Shown here: piece after piece, positions 35,701 through 47,108 of the stretch | Position numbering within the stretch: the stretch's first letter is position 1 | How the letters are laid out: every line of letters begins with the position of its first letter | Assembly (NCBI GenBank): GCA_947034895.1 | Contig: OX344762.1 | Coordinates: forward strand, 43,070,760 to 43,134,759 | Origin: Rhytidiadelphus loreus | Lineage: Eukaryota > Streptophyta > Bryopsida > Hypnales > Hylocomiaceae | DNA length: 64,000 nucleotides | Direction of reading: 5' to 3' | Translations under genes and position numbers: made by a program | The notes under the pieces: model-generated | What the model saw: only the letters and a program-made list of their open reading frames with translations | Databases searched by the model: none | Told to the model about the DNA's origin: nothing

Positions 35701-38700
35701 CGAATTTGACCTATAAATCACAAGGCTATTTGACCCCAAATCTTAATGGTTTATTTTTGTTCCACACAAGATTGAAATGTTTTTGTTTTAATTGGTGTGA
35801 ATGTACCCATTGAGAGAGATGAGTTGACAATGGTAACAAGGGTCGGTCAGTCGGTCCATAAATCGAAGATGGGGTCATGTCCATTGTTTTAATAGTATCC
35901 TCGACCGAATTGTTTCAGGTTTACACTTGGAAAAAATGGGAAGCAGAAGCTCACAAGTCAACATCTCCTGATGGCATGGCAGGTGATATTTAATGTTACC
36001 AACACTGGATTATTTAACTCTTCATTTAATTATTGACACACGTTATAGTGATACATGTCATTAGTCTTTTTTGAGGAAAAAAAAAAGGAAAAAGTTTGGG
36101 AGTGTCCATATTTTCAACATGCATTCCAAAACATTGTCCAATTTATTGCAAGATTTTTTGTTTAATCCACATATTCAAACAATTGAGACAAAATCAGTTT
36201 GGCTGCTTTCTTCATTCTTGACATGTGTGGAATTTCTAGCACGTGACATGGTAACACTAAAAGAAAACCTTGTTGCAATCAACACACAATAGTTGACCTG
36301 ATTTTCTATTTTCTATGACAAAAAACATCAAATTCATTAAAAAATTTGGGTTGAATTTGATGTTTTTTGTCATAGAAAATAGAAAATATCAGCTATTGTG
36401 TGTTGAGTGCAACAAGGTTTTCTTCTAGTGTTGCAACAAAATATTGTCCCCCTTGGATTACATACTTCATCAGTGAAGAATTTTCAACCTTATTAAGTAG
36501 TGTGACTACTTCAGTTTCAATTAAAATGGCAAGGTTTCGCATGATTGTACTAAAGTACTAAACTTCATATCTAGATCAGTTCTATGGGAAAAACTCAGCT
36601 TGTGCATCTCATTTTGGGCACCAAGGATAATCGTCAAATTAGTTGAAAATTGACTTGAATGTATGTAATGTACAAGTAGTGGATGCTTATTAATTAGTTT
36701 GCAACCTAACGTAAATTAAAGCAATGTTTTTTTTTTTTCATGTTCTAATTGTGCAGAGCTTGTAATCAATAATATCAGTTATACTCGACAATCGACTTTT
36801 ATGAGGTATCACACATCGCAGCCATGGAGCAAATCAAGGGTCATTGTGTGGGTGGTAAGTCCAAAGTAGCCCTTTTTTTAATCCAAATTTGGCAACTTCA
36901 TCTACATTTATAATAGAAATGGGAAATTTTTGGTTAAAGAAGATTACTTTCATTTGGTGAAAAGTAGAAATTAATTTTAAAATGGTGCAATCTGGCCCTA
37001 CGGTGCCCACCCAAAAGGGTTGTTCCCAAGCTAAAGCTTAATTGGTCTGTGTCACTCCATGTTAGTCAAATGGGTTCCATTGATTCAATAGACATATTAG
37101 GAGTTCACTACAAAACAATGTTCAGTTAAGATCAACCACTTCCCTTTTTTTTTCCAAGTGATAAACTCCATGGAATGTCGAGTTGGTCATTGTAGAAATC
37201 TGATCCTTTTGGATACCTTGTAAATCATTTGCTTAAAAAAACCTTGTTAATTCATATTGTTTTCAGTCATTAGAGACTTTGGGCCCAAGTGGGGAATTTG
37301 TAATGACAACTTGGCATTCAATTTGTAGGGTATTGGAGGTGAAAAGGGTTCTATGATAAGTATAGTGGATCCTAGCCATTGATGAAAATAGCAACACATG
37401 TAAACAAGTGCATTAGGGGTTATATTTGTTGAGTTCAAAACAAGTGAGGGTGTGTTGCATATGCTTATAATGTAATAAAACAAACACTATTATGCACTAG
37501 TTATTATTATTTGGATTCAAAGATGCTCATATATATGTTGCTTTTTTGCAATAGGTATGCTTTTTCCAACAATTTCACATTCCTCAAGCAGACTACCTCA
37601 CGCTCCGATTTAGCTTCATCACGGTAAGTTGTGTGCTAACTCTTTATCATTTAAGCGTGATTTTCATCTTTGTTAAAGGTCATTCTTCTACCTTTGAACT
37701 ATTTCAAGAGGTCTCTATTATTACAATTTGAAAAAATTAAGAACTTTCATTTTTCAACAAAGTAGATTCTAACACATTAAAGTATATATATTATTTGAAT
37801 ATTGAAGGAATAATTCATAAATTTTCAAAGTTGTGCTCATGTTACAAATAAGCTTTGGATAAACTTCGACTCTTCAGCTATTTTACATTTATCAAATTCA
37901 CTAAATTCTAAATATACACTTTTTCAATAGCATTTACTTCAATTATGATTCTTGAAACATCAAGTCATATTGATGTTGGCAATTGTAACTTTTGAGCTTC
38001 TTTGTATTGTACAGACCCATAACTTGCCACTTCAATACAACTTTCATGACTACATGATGCGGAGTATGGAGGACGAATTTCAAACAATTGTGGGAATAAG
38101 GTAAAAATGCTAGTCATAATACTTATTATCAAACTATTTGACTTTAGAATCCTACTTCTTGTGCATAATTATTTTTTGGTTGCTTTCCTTAAATCTATAT
38201 AAGTAGAGATTAATTTGATCATTTATATAAGGTCTCCAAATTTTACATTAGTATATTTGCTTTTGATTCTAGTCAAACATGCCTTTTTGTTGCAGTGCTT
38301 GGCTTTGGGCATTCGTAATAGCCTTCTTGCTCTTCAATGTTCAAGGTACAAACACAAAGCCTCATGAGCTTGAAGACATATGATGTGTTGTAATATGTAA
38401 CATTAGTAGGCCTTGTCACAATTAGGGTTCTTTTGCACTTCATATTAAAAATGATATTGAAAAGAGTGTTACATTAGGAATGAGATCAAGTGCAACTTTT
38501 GACTACAATCCAAGTTGATACTCATATGGACTTTGGACATCAAGCTCTAAGATTGTTGATTGGTGCTCAAATACCACCTTTCTACTTGCGAGTATTCACT
38601 TTATGTTCTTTTGTGCAGGGATTAATTTGTACTTTTGGACATCATTCATACCAGTAGTGGTAAGTGTCACTTTTGTTTTATACATCAATCTTAGGGACAA

Positions 38701-41700
38701 TTTCAATTCCAAACACCAATAAAAGTAACAAATTCCAAATTAGAAGAAATCACCTTAAATGGTGCAAAAATCCTTTTTAATCCTTTTACTTGTTCCTTGT
38801 TTTGTTTCACTTCAACTTTAATACTTGTCCAAGTAACTAGAGCAAATCATCAAGGTGGCAGTACTTAATTACAGTGATGTCATATGCTAAACTAACAACA
38901 TTTCAAGCTACCCTTGTGAAATGGAGACTTAGTAGTTATTTCAAATGCATCATAAAGTGTCATAAATGCACTAGATTGTTCTAAGCTTGTTGTCTCATTT
39001 CTAGTTCCACATGATATTGGTTCAAATCTTAAAGCTCCTTGTTGCTTCAACTTGTGCAATCTAAAGTGAGTTACACACAAGTATTGTTTCCAATCTTTAA
39101 AGCTTGAATTGTTGTTGCTTCAACTTGTCAGCAATCTAAAGTGAGTTACACACAAGTATTGTTTCTAATCTTTAGAGCTTGAATTGTTGTTGTTGCTTCA
39201 ACTTGTGCAATCTAAAGTGAGTTACACACAAGTATTGTTTCCAACAGATTATAATTGCCATTGGCACGAAGCTGCAGCATGTGGTTGCGACGTTGGCGAT
39301 GGAGTCCAGCGGCGCTTTGCCCTTCCCAGGACCGTTCATGGGAGCCCAGCTGAAGCCTCGGGATGACCTCTTTTGGTTTCACCGACCCAAACTACTACTC
39401 CACGTCCTCCACCTGGTTGTCTTCCAAGTATGATAATAACATACATTAAATTTTCTACTTCATTCCACCATTTGCTTTGCTTTGCTTCAATGCTGGTTTC
39501 GACATGAGTAGGGTTGTTCTATTTTTATAACCAAAGAAATTTGAACCCATTTCAGAAAGCTTTATTTTAGGCAGCGTCATAAAGAACATTTTTCCAATCA
39601 TTTATTCACAGGAAAGTGTCTGTCTCTCTTCATTTGATAGCAGCAGTGATCATAATATTCACAAGAATATTAGAGTTAATCGTAAAATTAATCAGGGAGC
39701 TCGATCGATCTTTCTTTGCAAGAACATTCGAAGTTCTTAGATTGTACCCAAGTTGCAAAGGTGCCTCGGCTAGTGTTGCAAGAACTTTTATATTACATTC
39801 CTTCATGTTCAGTGGGGAAGATACTGACAATTGGTGAAGAGTGTTGTGATAGTAATAACAGTAACGTTGAGTTGAATACCATAATTGCGATTGATTCAAG
39901 AGTCTGAGGTTATCATAGTAGACAGTTTTTGAAATGTTTGAATCTTTAAAGAAAAACTTCAAGAACTTTTAATTTCGTTGGAAATTCTACTTAAAAAATC
40001 TCTCTAACTTTTGCATGTAAATGCTATATCAGCTCATAATTGCTTCTTCTCCTGCTAAGGGCTGTAAGTGATGTTTTGCAGGATGCTTTTGAGATGTCGA
40101 CGTTCATATGGCAAGTGGTAAGGCTCAAAGATTGTACATATCAAGCCTCTGTCATTTCAAAAGCATGAACTGATAATTAAGCTCTGTAGATTTTTAGGAG
40201 TCTGTATGATCTTTTAAGAAAAATTCACTCACTGCTCGATGTAATTCAATTGACCGACTGTTAATTGTGAGTTGCTGACATCGATCCGGTGTGCGAATGC
40301 AGTGGCAATTTGGTATCCGCTCCTGCCTGGTCGAGCAGAATAAGGGATTTTTCTACACACGACTTTCGCTCGGGTATGTGTGTGTGTGTCTTCCTGTTCC
40401 AACTGTTGTTCAGTGCTTTCGCTAACAATAAAAAAAAATCTTCACAAAATATGTTCAACTTGTTGCACCAAATTTGTTGCAAAGGAAAGTGTGACGGCGT
40501 TTGAAAAATCCACATTAAAGTGTAAACCCTCTTCAGACAAGTTAGAGATTATTAACAACAATGTTCATGAAAAGATATTGCAAAATGGGGGGGGGGGGGT
40601 GTTTATTGATAATTTCTCCCCTGGCTAGCTTTAATAATTACTACTCCCTCTGTCCTGAAATGATTGTCCACAATTTTGTTGAGTCACCATATTGTGAAAA
40701 ACATAAGGTAGTCATCACAAGGTAATCTCTATATGACCTACTCAAAACAACCTTAAAAAAAACATGACATTCAAAGTGGACAATCGTTTTGGGAAAGAGG
40801 GAGTATGTTAGAAGTATGTAATTTTGAAAATTGACTCTGTATGTGAAATGAGATGATGAAAGAGAGGGGGAAAGAAAAAAGTACACATGGCTTTGTGTAC
40901 TTTTAAAATCTTCTTTTAATGATCATGTCAAGAGTAGCAGTTGATTTAATTTGTCGACGAATACAAATATATTGAAACATGAGCAATTATGATGCAATGT
41001 GCAGATTAATCATACAGCTCTTTGTTAGCTTCAGCACTTTGCCCCTCTATGCTCTTGTTTCCCAGGTAAGGACTTCCGGTGATCCAATTCCTATCTAGAC
41101 TCAAAGTGAATAATTCTGCTTTTCTTTTTTGGTGACTATGATCTTCAGTATGTTTGTAAATGTGCTCGCCAAATGTTGTGGAAACATTCTAACTTAATAA
41201 TGTTTTATATATGTCATCCAACTTGGTTTGCCAACTTGAGTTGATTGAAATGATATTTGTGGAATTGGGCAGATGGGTTCAAGCTACAAGAAGGCCGTTG
41301 TACCAGCACGGGTTCATCGGGTGCTCCATGTTTGGCACAGGGACGCAAAAAAAAGGTTGAAGCGGGGTGATGCAAATGCGTCGAAGGAGAATTTGATTAA
41401 CGAAGGACAAGAGCCAAGTGAATTTGAGAACGTCAACTTGTCATCCCCTATGACTAAGGCTATGGAAGAAGGAGTTGAGAATAGGTATGCAATGATATTC
41501 AATAGTGGTTGTAAATCAAGTTCACCTCTATGCAACATGCACCTAGTACTACAAGCTGAAGACACCACATGATGCAATACTCAATGTAGATCATTTGAAC
41601 CTTTGGATACATAACTTGCAATAGAGGAACTTAATTCCAACAAGTAAAATATCCCATTTTGAATACAACCTCCTGATGTGTTTCATTTTCCTGGCAGGAA

Positions 41701-41980
41701 AATAAATAAATCGGATGTGACCGAAGATCCTCAACCATTAGATCCATCAGTTGCAATAGTAGCCCAAAATGTCTGGGAACGACGGTTGAGGCAAACCGAG
41801 TCCGGTAGAAGGAAGACCCTCCACCCCATTCAACAAGAAATGGGCTATGCAAGATCAAAACATCAACTTGGAGTCTCTCCTTCCAATACTCTTGGCTCTG
41901 AGCTCCGACACCGCATATCTCCCAATGATGCAAGACTTCCCATCCCTCGTCCTTCGCAAAGCTCTAGCACTACCAAATGA
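32719..41980 (+). CDS. MLO: MLO family seven-transmembrane protein (16 exons)
   Basis: Plasma-membrane protein of the plant MLO family, whose members bind calmodulin and act in powdery-mildew susceptibility, pollen/synergid signalling or root touch responses. Which role applies here is unknown. Exons: 32719-32847, 33959-34016, 34918-35111, 35316-35432, 35919-35982, 36757-36854, 37555-37623, 38015-38100, 38296-38345, 38619-38659, 39248-39427, 40082-40117, 40303-40373, 41005-41065, 41273-41484, 41698-41980. Phases agree and give 582 codons. Seven hydrophobic segments lie near residues 17-37, 64-80, 140-164, 272-288, 290-312, 351-370 and 398-418. Family marks include the N-terminal [22 protein letters not shown] in segment 3, a long second cytosolic loop, [12 protein letters not shown], and a calmodulin-binding helix at about 427-445 with Trp439. 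Intron 4 has a GC donor (AAG|GCAAGC). Several introns carry repeats. Confidence 0.95.
36255..36430. mobile_element. CACTA-ended foldback in MLO intron 5
   Basis: A near-perfect inverted repeat of two arms of about 80 bases. The left end is CACTAAAAGAAAACCTTG. The right end on the opposite strand is CACTAGAAGAAAACCTTG. Inner arm words such as TTTTCTATTTTCTATGAC recur inverted around a centre near 36343. The ends match the foldback at 60027-60178. A CACTA terminus suggests a miniature EnSpm/CACTA derivative, though a clean 3-base duplication is not evident here. Confidence 0.7.
39056..39247 (+). repeat. Tandem repeat forming the MLO intron 10 acceptor
   Basis: A unit of about 75-76 bases starting GCAATCTAAAGTGAGTTACA recurs at 39056, 39131 and 39207. 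Each contains CACAAGTATTGTTTC. In the last unit the following CCAATC is replaced by CCAACAG, which is the splice acceptor used for exon 11. A diverged remnant precedes the first unit at about 39008-39055. Confidence 0.85.
40642..40805. mobile_element. Stowaway MITE in MLO intron 13
   Basis: TA at 40642-40643 and 40804-40805 flanks a 160-base body with ends CTCCCTCTGTCCTGAAATGA and, on the opposite strand, CTCCCTCTTTCCCAAAACGA. The match continues through ATTGTCCAC. The terminus and TA duplication are diagnostic of Stowaway. It sits entirely within the intron between exons 13 and 14. Confidence 0.88.
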
Positions 41981-42061
41981 TCATTACCACGAGGTAAGAG
42001 ATTGCACTTCTTCAATCTCTCACAATCTTATTAAGTGTTTTTTCTAAATGCTAGTAGCACC

Positions 42062-42140
42062 TTAACCCCTAAAAGACTGGATGTGTATAAAACTGTGTTG
42101 CAAAAGACACCTAGTGGCCTTGTGGTCCTTTATGGGTTAA
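42062..42140. mobile_element. Very short TTAA-flanked element, copy F
   Basis: TTAA at 42062-42065 and 42137-42140. Only 71 bases lie between them, with ends CCCCTAAAAGACTGG and, on the opposite strand, CCCATAAAGGACCAC. It lies 82 bases past the MLO stop, so probably inside the MLO 3' UTR. It is the smallest member of the family in the window. Confidence 0.6.
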
Positions 42141-42539
42141 TAAGAAAGCAATATTTTCCTACATGCCATTGTTTAATAGGGCATGTGGTCTTCAAAACAT
42201 GGTAGAAGGCCCAGGATTATTGGCTTAAAGACAAGGAATTATCCTTAATATGAGTTAGGAAGGTTTGACCATCTCATGGCATTTTTTCCTAGATTCTTGG
42301 TTCTTTTTTTATGTCAAAAGGAACAAAGAATAATTAACAATGTCATATTCCACTATCACATTTAGTTTTAGTTTTTTTTTAGTTTTAAGTGTCTCCTACT
42401 TAGTAAGCAAGTGAACTCCCTCTGCCACAATCACATTTAGTGTTTTATCTTTTGTCTACCAAATACAATTGTTGGGTACTTATTATGAAAGTGATTTTGT
42501 CTTGGCGTCTAAAAGGAAAAATATTGATCACATTGAAAT
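42141..42539. other. MLO 3' flank
   Basis: AT-rich, no gene and no clear polyadenylation hexamer. It ends where similarity to the 51.7 kb copy of the large repeat begins. Confidence 0.4.
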
Positions 42540-44206
42540 GCATATAGTTTACATTCAAGTCAATGGATAAGATTCATAACTTTTGCAAGACTGATACCTT
42601 GAAGATGGAGATAAGACATACATAAAAAAAGTTAACCAATGTTTAAACTATTTTATTAAACTAATTAGCTATAACATAAAAATGAGATTAGTTGTTCTAA
42701 TTAGTTGAATTGTCTAAGTGAGACAAACAAACCAACTATGGAAGAAACACCCATTACCAACTAGGGATCCAATCCCAACATGTAGGGTGCAACTATTTCC
42801 AACCAAGGTTAAAGCAAGTTTCCAACCAAAGTTTGGAATGTGATTTTTTCCTTTGCAAGGTTGGGACTAAAAAGTCATGACACATGTCTTGATGTACACT
42901 AATGAGTAAGAAAGTAGAAAGTAGTGAGCAAGAAAGTAGTTCTAGAATGATTGGAATTGGAAGACTCTATATATTGGGTATAGGTAGAGGCTAACTTCTA
43001 GCTTTCAAAATTCATAGTAATTTGAATTTAAGGAGAAAAATCACGAAAAGTTGGCAATTCTCGTCAGTTTCTATCTTTCTATAGGGTTGTAAATTTACAT
43101 TGCCTTCTACTAATTTAGAACATGTGTAGAATCGCTTAAGTGATCGACTATAGGTGGTTCTACCATATACTCACCTCCAATCTTAATTCCTCATTATATT
43201 GGGTTTTATTTTATCCCTCTAAAGTTTAAGATATCCCCTTGGTGTGAATATATCCGTATGCTAGCTTTTCCATGTTTTCAACTAAAAGATGAGCATCTCA
43301 ACTTCTTATTTGTCACTCATATTTTATTTTGTTCTTGCCAAATGTAGGTACTCAATGTACTAATGAGGTGGAAAAATCCAAAATTTCACCCTACCTAAAA
43401 TCATCACTATCACTATATGTACATCTTCCAAATCAATTATGTACATATATTGAAGAAACAATTTTACAACATCTACTTTGACCCTTCATAACTTTTGCAT
43501 ATTGTATCCAAATGTTATGTTCTTTGGTGTGTTGGAACTTCCTTTCACTTAACAACAAGAAAATATGAAAATTTTGACTAATCTATTAATAGTAACAAGG
43601 CACAGTAGCAAAAAGTGTCGTTTGGGGGGGCTACTAACCTTACCACCTGATTTGTAATGCTAAGGTTTAGTTGTAATCAAGGAAATTGTACTAAATTATT
43701 GTTGTGCCACATGATCATGAATGGGACATTTGGCAAAGCAAAATCATGTTTCAAGTGTAATTTCATAACAGACATTATTTGAAATCAGTCACTTTGTACC
43801 GTACAATGTTTCAAAATTAGCAAATGGCTATGGCTTTTACCATTTGATACTCTTTTTTATTAGAATATTTTGTGGGGTTTTCATTAATTTGTTAAACTTT
43901 ACTTTATAGGGTACATTTTTGGCTCATTTTGATATTTTATCATGGCAAATTGGCTGATTGACCCCAATGCCCTTTAAACCTAGAACAATGTGGCGGCTTA
44001 AAAGTATTTGATGGATGACAGAGAATCCCTCTACGTAAGATAGAAGTACAAATGTTCATCCTTGGAATTTTGCGTGGAAAGGAGATATCTTGCACAATAT
44101 TTTGGTCTCCAAAGAGTGCTCTTTTTTTTTTTTGAAGCCAAATGATTCACTTGGTATAGAAAAGGATGATTTTCATGGTGACTAGTCTAACATTCCAGGG
44201 TTAACT

Positions 44207-44494
44207 ATGAAAGGACAAGATCTATCACCAAGTTACTTCGCCAAAAATGATTCAATTTTTGGACCAATAAGTGCATTGTTTATTTCTAAAGTAATCTTGA
44301 AAGTCATCCATCAATCACATTTTGGCCTCAGAGTCCTTCTAAGGTTAGTGAAAAACTATTGCCAAAAAAACATGAAAGAAGAACATTTGAGGTTGAGACT
44401 TGAAGTTCACAAGAACCTCGAGTCTCCATTCAACTTCATGCAAGATTTTATTCTTTGCATAGGTAAGTATTCTCAAAAACATCATTCAAAATAA
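44207..44494 (+). pseudogene. Relic open frame of repeat unit 1
   Basis: A 95-codon frame containing VIHQSHFGLRVLLR and HLRLRLEVHKNLESPF. The same frame survives without an indel in unit 2 (from about 56273). A third copy near 62820 is broken by stops. It resembles no family I know. It may be a remnant of a mobile-element protein or chance. Confidence 0.3.
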
Positions 44495-45628
44495 ACTTGT
44501 TGTAAGACCTTCAATTAACCTTGAAATGCCTTGAAATGCCTTTCTTTGACCATAGAATTACAAGTCAACTTCTTTCTAGCAATCTTGAATGCATTCATTT
44601 AGCGACTATATGTGAAAGACATATTATAATTTTGTTTTTTAGAGATGAAATCACATTTTTTTTTACATCATAAAATTTAGGTGGTTTTGTAAAAAATTGA
44701 ATTTTTAGAAGAAAAAGAAAAGGAAAATCATATCCAATAGAAAATATCTCTAAAAAATTAAAATTTTCATCATAGTTGTGTATTATTATGAATAAAATCA
44801 TAAAATAAGAATTTTGTATAATTCTATAAATAGAATTACACAAAACTTGGAAATATTCCAAAAATCAAAATTGCAATAAAGTATTCTATTTTAGGAAATT
44901 TGAAATTTGAAAATTTGAACAAAAATTAGGATACATGAACTTCATTTCATTAGTTGGTTTTGAATTCAAAAAACATCCTATTTATGGAAAAAATCAAGAT
45001 CTAGAGTAAAGAGCAAGAAGTATCTCTAAATAACATTTTTTGGTATGGATTGCATTCAAGGGTTAATGCATGGGGGCTATATAGGACTCAACACCACTAG
45101 ATTAACTTCTAAATTGCCAAAGCATCTTTTTAGGAGACAAATGGAGTTTTAGGTAGGTCCCTATGATCTCAATCTTTGGCCTAATTCTTCAAACTTTTGT
45201 GAAGATGAGGATTTGTAAGAGTTTGGCGCAATTTAATTTTCATAGAAATTGGACACATGGTTCAAAAGTTATAAACATTTTAGTTAAAATTTTGCAAAAA
45301 GGGGCATGTTGGGCTTAGGAATTTCACTTGACTTTTGGGATAGTAGAAGATAAGGTACTCAACATAAAAAATAGGAGGGCATGACATAAATTGGTGTTCA
45401 ATGGAAATTTTTGAAGTAGTGTCTCTACCTTATTCTACTTTATGTGAATATTCCATTAAGATAATGTGTTTTAGATGTGTAAGAGTGAATATGGAGAATC
45501 TAAGTAAGAGAGTAATGTGGGATCAAAGTTCCCAATTATGATGTGTACATTAAGGGGACACAACATAGAACATTGGAGGTGAGAAAGGGAACACAATGGG
45601 GCCTATTTCTAAAAGGGTGCCCAATGTC

Positions 45629-46376
45629 TTAATCCTTTATGACCCAAGCAACCATAATTTGGTCGTTGCCACTCTTTTAGAGTTGCTTGTTTTCAAATTT
45701 TGAGTTTGTTTTCAAATTTCAAAAATTTCAAAAAAAATCAATTGTGTTATGAATCCAATGGCAATAGTTTCATCAAAATTCAAGTCAAACTCATCCTTGT
45801 GGGATTTTTAAAGTTGAGTGGTGTAGTATAGCTCACACTCGTTTTGGAAGAGTTTATTTTAGGTATGGACTGAAAAGTCAGCCTATCGATGCAATTATTA
45901 CCTACTTCAAAAGGGTAGATCCACTTCAAAAAGAAGAAGACAAGCATCCAATTCTAATTTTTCTTACAAACATTACTCTCATTTCAATGACCACCATACA
46001 TTGCAAGCTCCACGATGAATTGAAAATACTGGGAATGTTGTGAAATTTTAGATGAACATTCTCAACTCTGTTGTCTTTTACTAAGCCAAAAAAGATCATC
46101 GTTTTGAAATATTCTCACTAATGCATACTTCTCAAAGTGCAATGCCTTGTTTTTCATTCACCCAAATAAAATTGCAAACTTAAATATCTACTTAAATTGT
46201 GCTGTCAAATAATTTGAATTCTTTTGAGGTGCTCACGCTCAATGTGAACTTCAAGATCCTATAGTTATGTTCTATCTAATCTCAAGAAAAAATTGAGCAA
46301 ACAAATTGCTCAAGCTCTTGGTAGTTTGGGCCCATTTTGAAAGCACTCCCCCCTTGAATGAGTCATTAGGGGTTAA
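45629..46376 (+). mobile_element. TTAA-flanked element in repeat unit 1
   Basis: TTAA at 45629-45632 and 46373-46376 around a 740-base body. The left end is TCCTTTATGACCC. The right end on the opposite strand is CCCCTAATGACTC. Unit 2 has the empty site: AATGTC, one TTAA at 57784-57787, then the flanking GAGCTTC sequence. The left terminus has mutated from the family consensus. Non-coding. Confidence 0.75.
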
Positions 46377-46884
46377 AGACATTGAGCTTCTAATTTCTAT
46401 AAAAATAGATATTTTTGAGTTAAATTTGTTTTTTGTTGCTTGTGAATAATTTTCTTTTCATCCACCATTAAGATGCTTGAATACAAAAATATGAGGTGGA
46501 AAATGTATTTACAAAAATGTTTAGTATATTGTCATTTCTTCTCACATCCTTGCATTGTAGGATTGTTAAAATTTTGCAATCTATGTTGTTAACTTCATGT
46601 ATTTTTGGCACATATTTATATACACATGCAATGTAAGATCCTATGGTTTATACTCCTAAAAATTCCTCTTTGGATCAATGTAGTATCAATGGTAGTTTTT
46701 AGTGGAATTTGATGGAAAAAAGACCTTGAGCATTTAAAGGTTAAGTTAATGTTGAGTTCGTATTTCAACACTATTACTTATGCAATTCTATGCTATAAAA
46801 TCCAAATAAAGGAATTGATCTAAAATGAACTTAGTTTTTAACTTAGTTTTCCACTCCATTTTTCAATATTGTCAAGATTATTGT

Positions 46885-47108
46885 TGAACCCCTAAAGGAG
46901 ACAAATGAAATTTTAGGCAGGTACCTATGGGTTGAATTTTTGTCATGATTTTTTGAAACTAGTCATCTTCTCAAACCAGGATACAATAGGATCCTATGGT
47001 TACATGTGTCCAAAAATGTTGTTTTTTCTAAAATTTGGTACTTGTACTAGAAATGGCACTTCTAGAGCGTTTTTGGTGAAAACATAATAAAAAATCTTTA
47101 GTGGTTAA
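46885..47108 (+). mobile_element. Short TTAA-type element in repeat unit 1
   Basis: A 216-base body starting CCCCTAAAGGAGAC after TGAA (a one-base change from TTAA) and ending CTTTAGTGG before TTAA at 47105-47108. Two empty copies of the same site exist, with single TTAA at 50811-50814 and 58484-58487. The first part resembles the left end of copies A-C, so it may be an internally deleted member. Confidence 0.75.

Noticed and set aside
39630..39962. Frames on both strands within MLO intron 11
   Set aside because: Intron sequence lying between two exons that join in phase; no similarity to MLO or other proteins.
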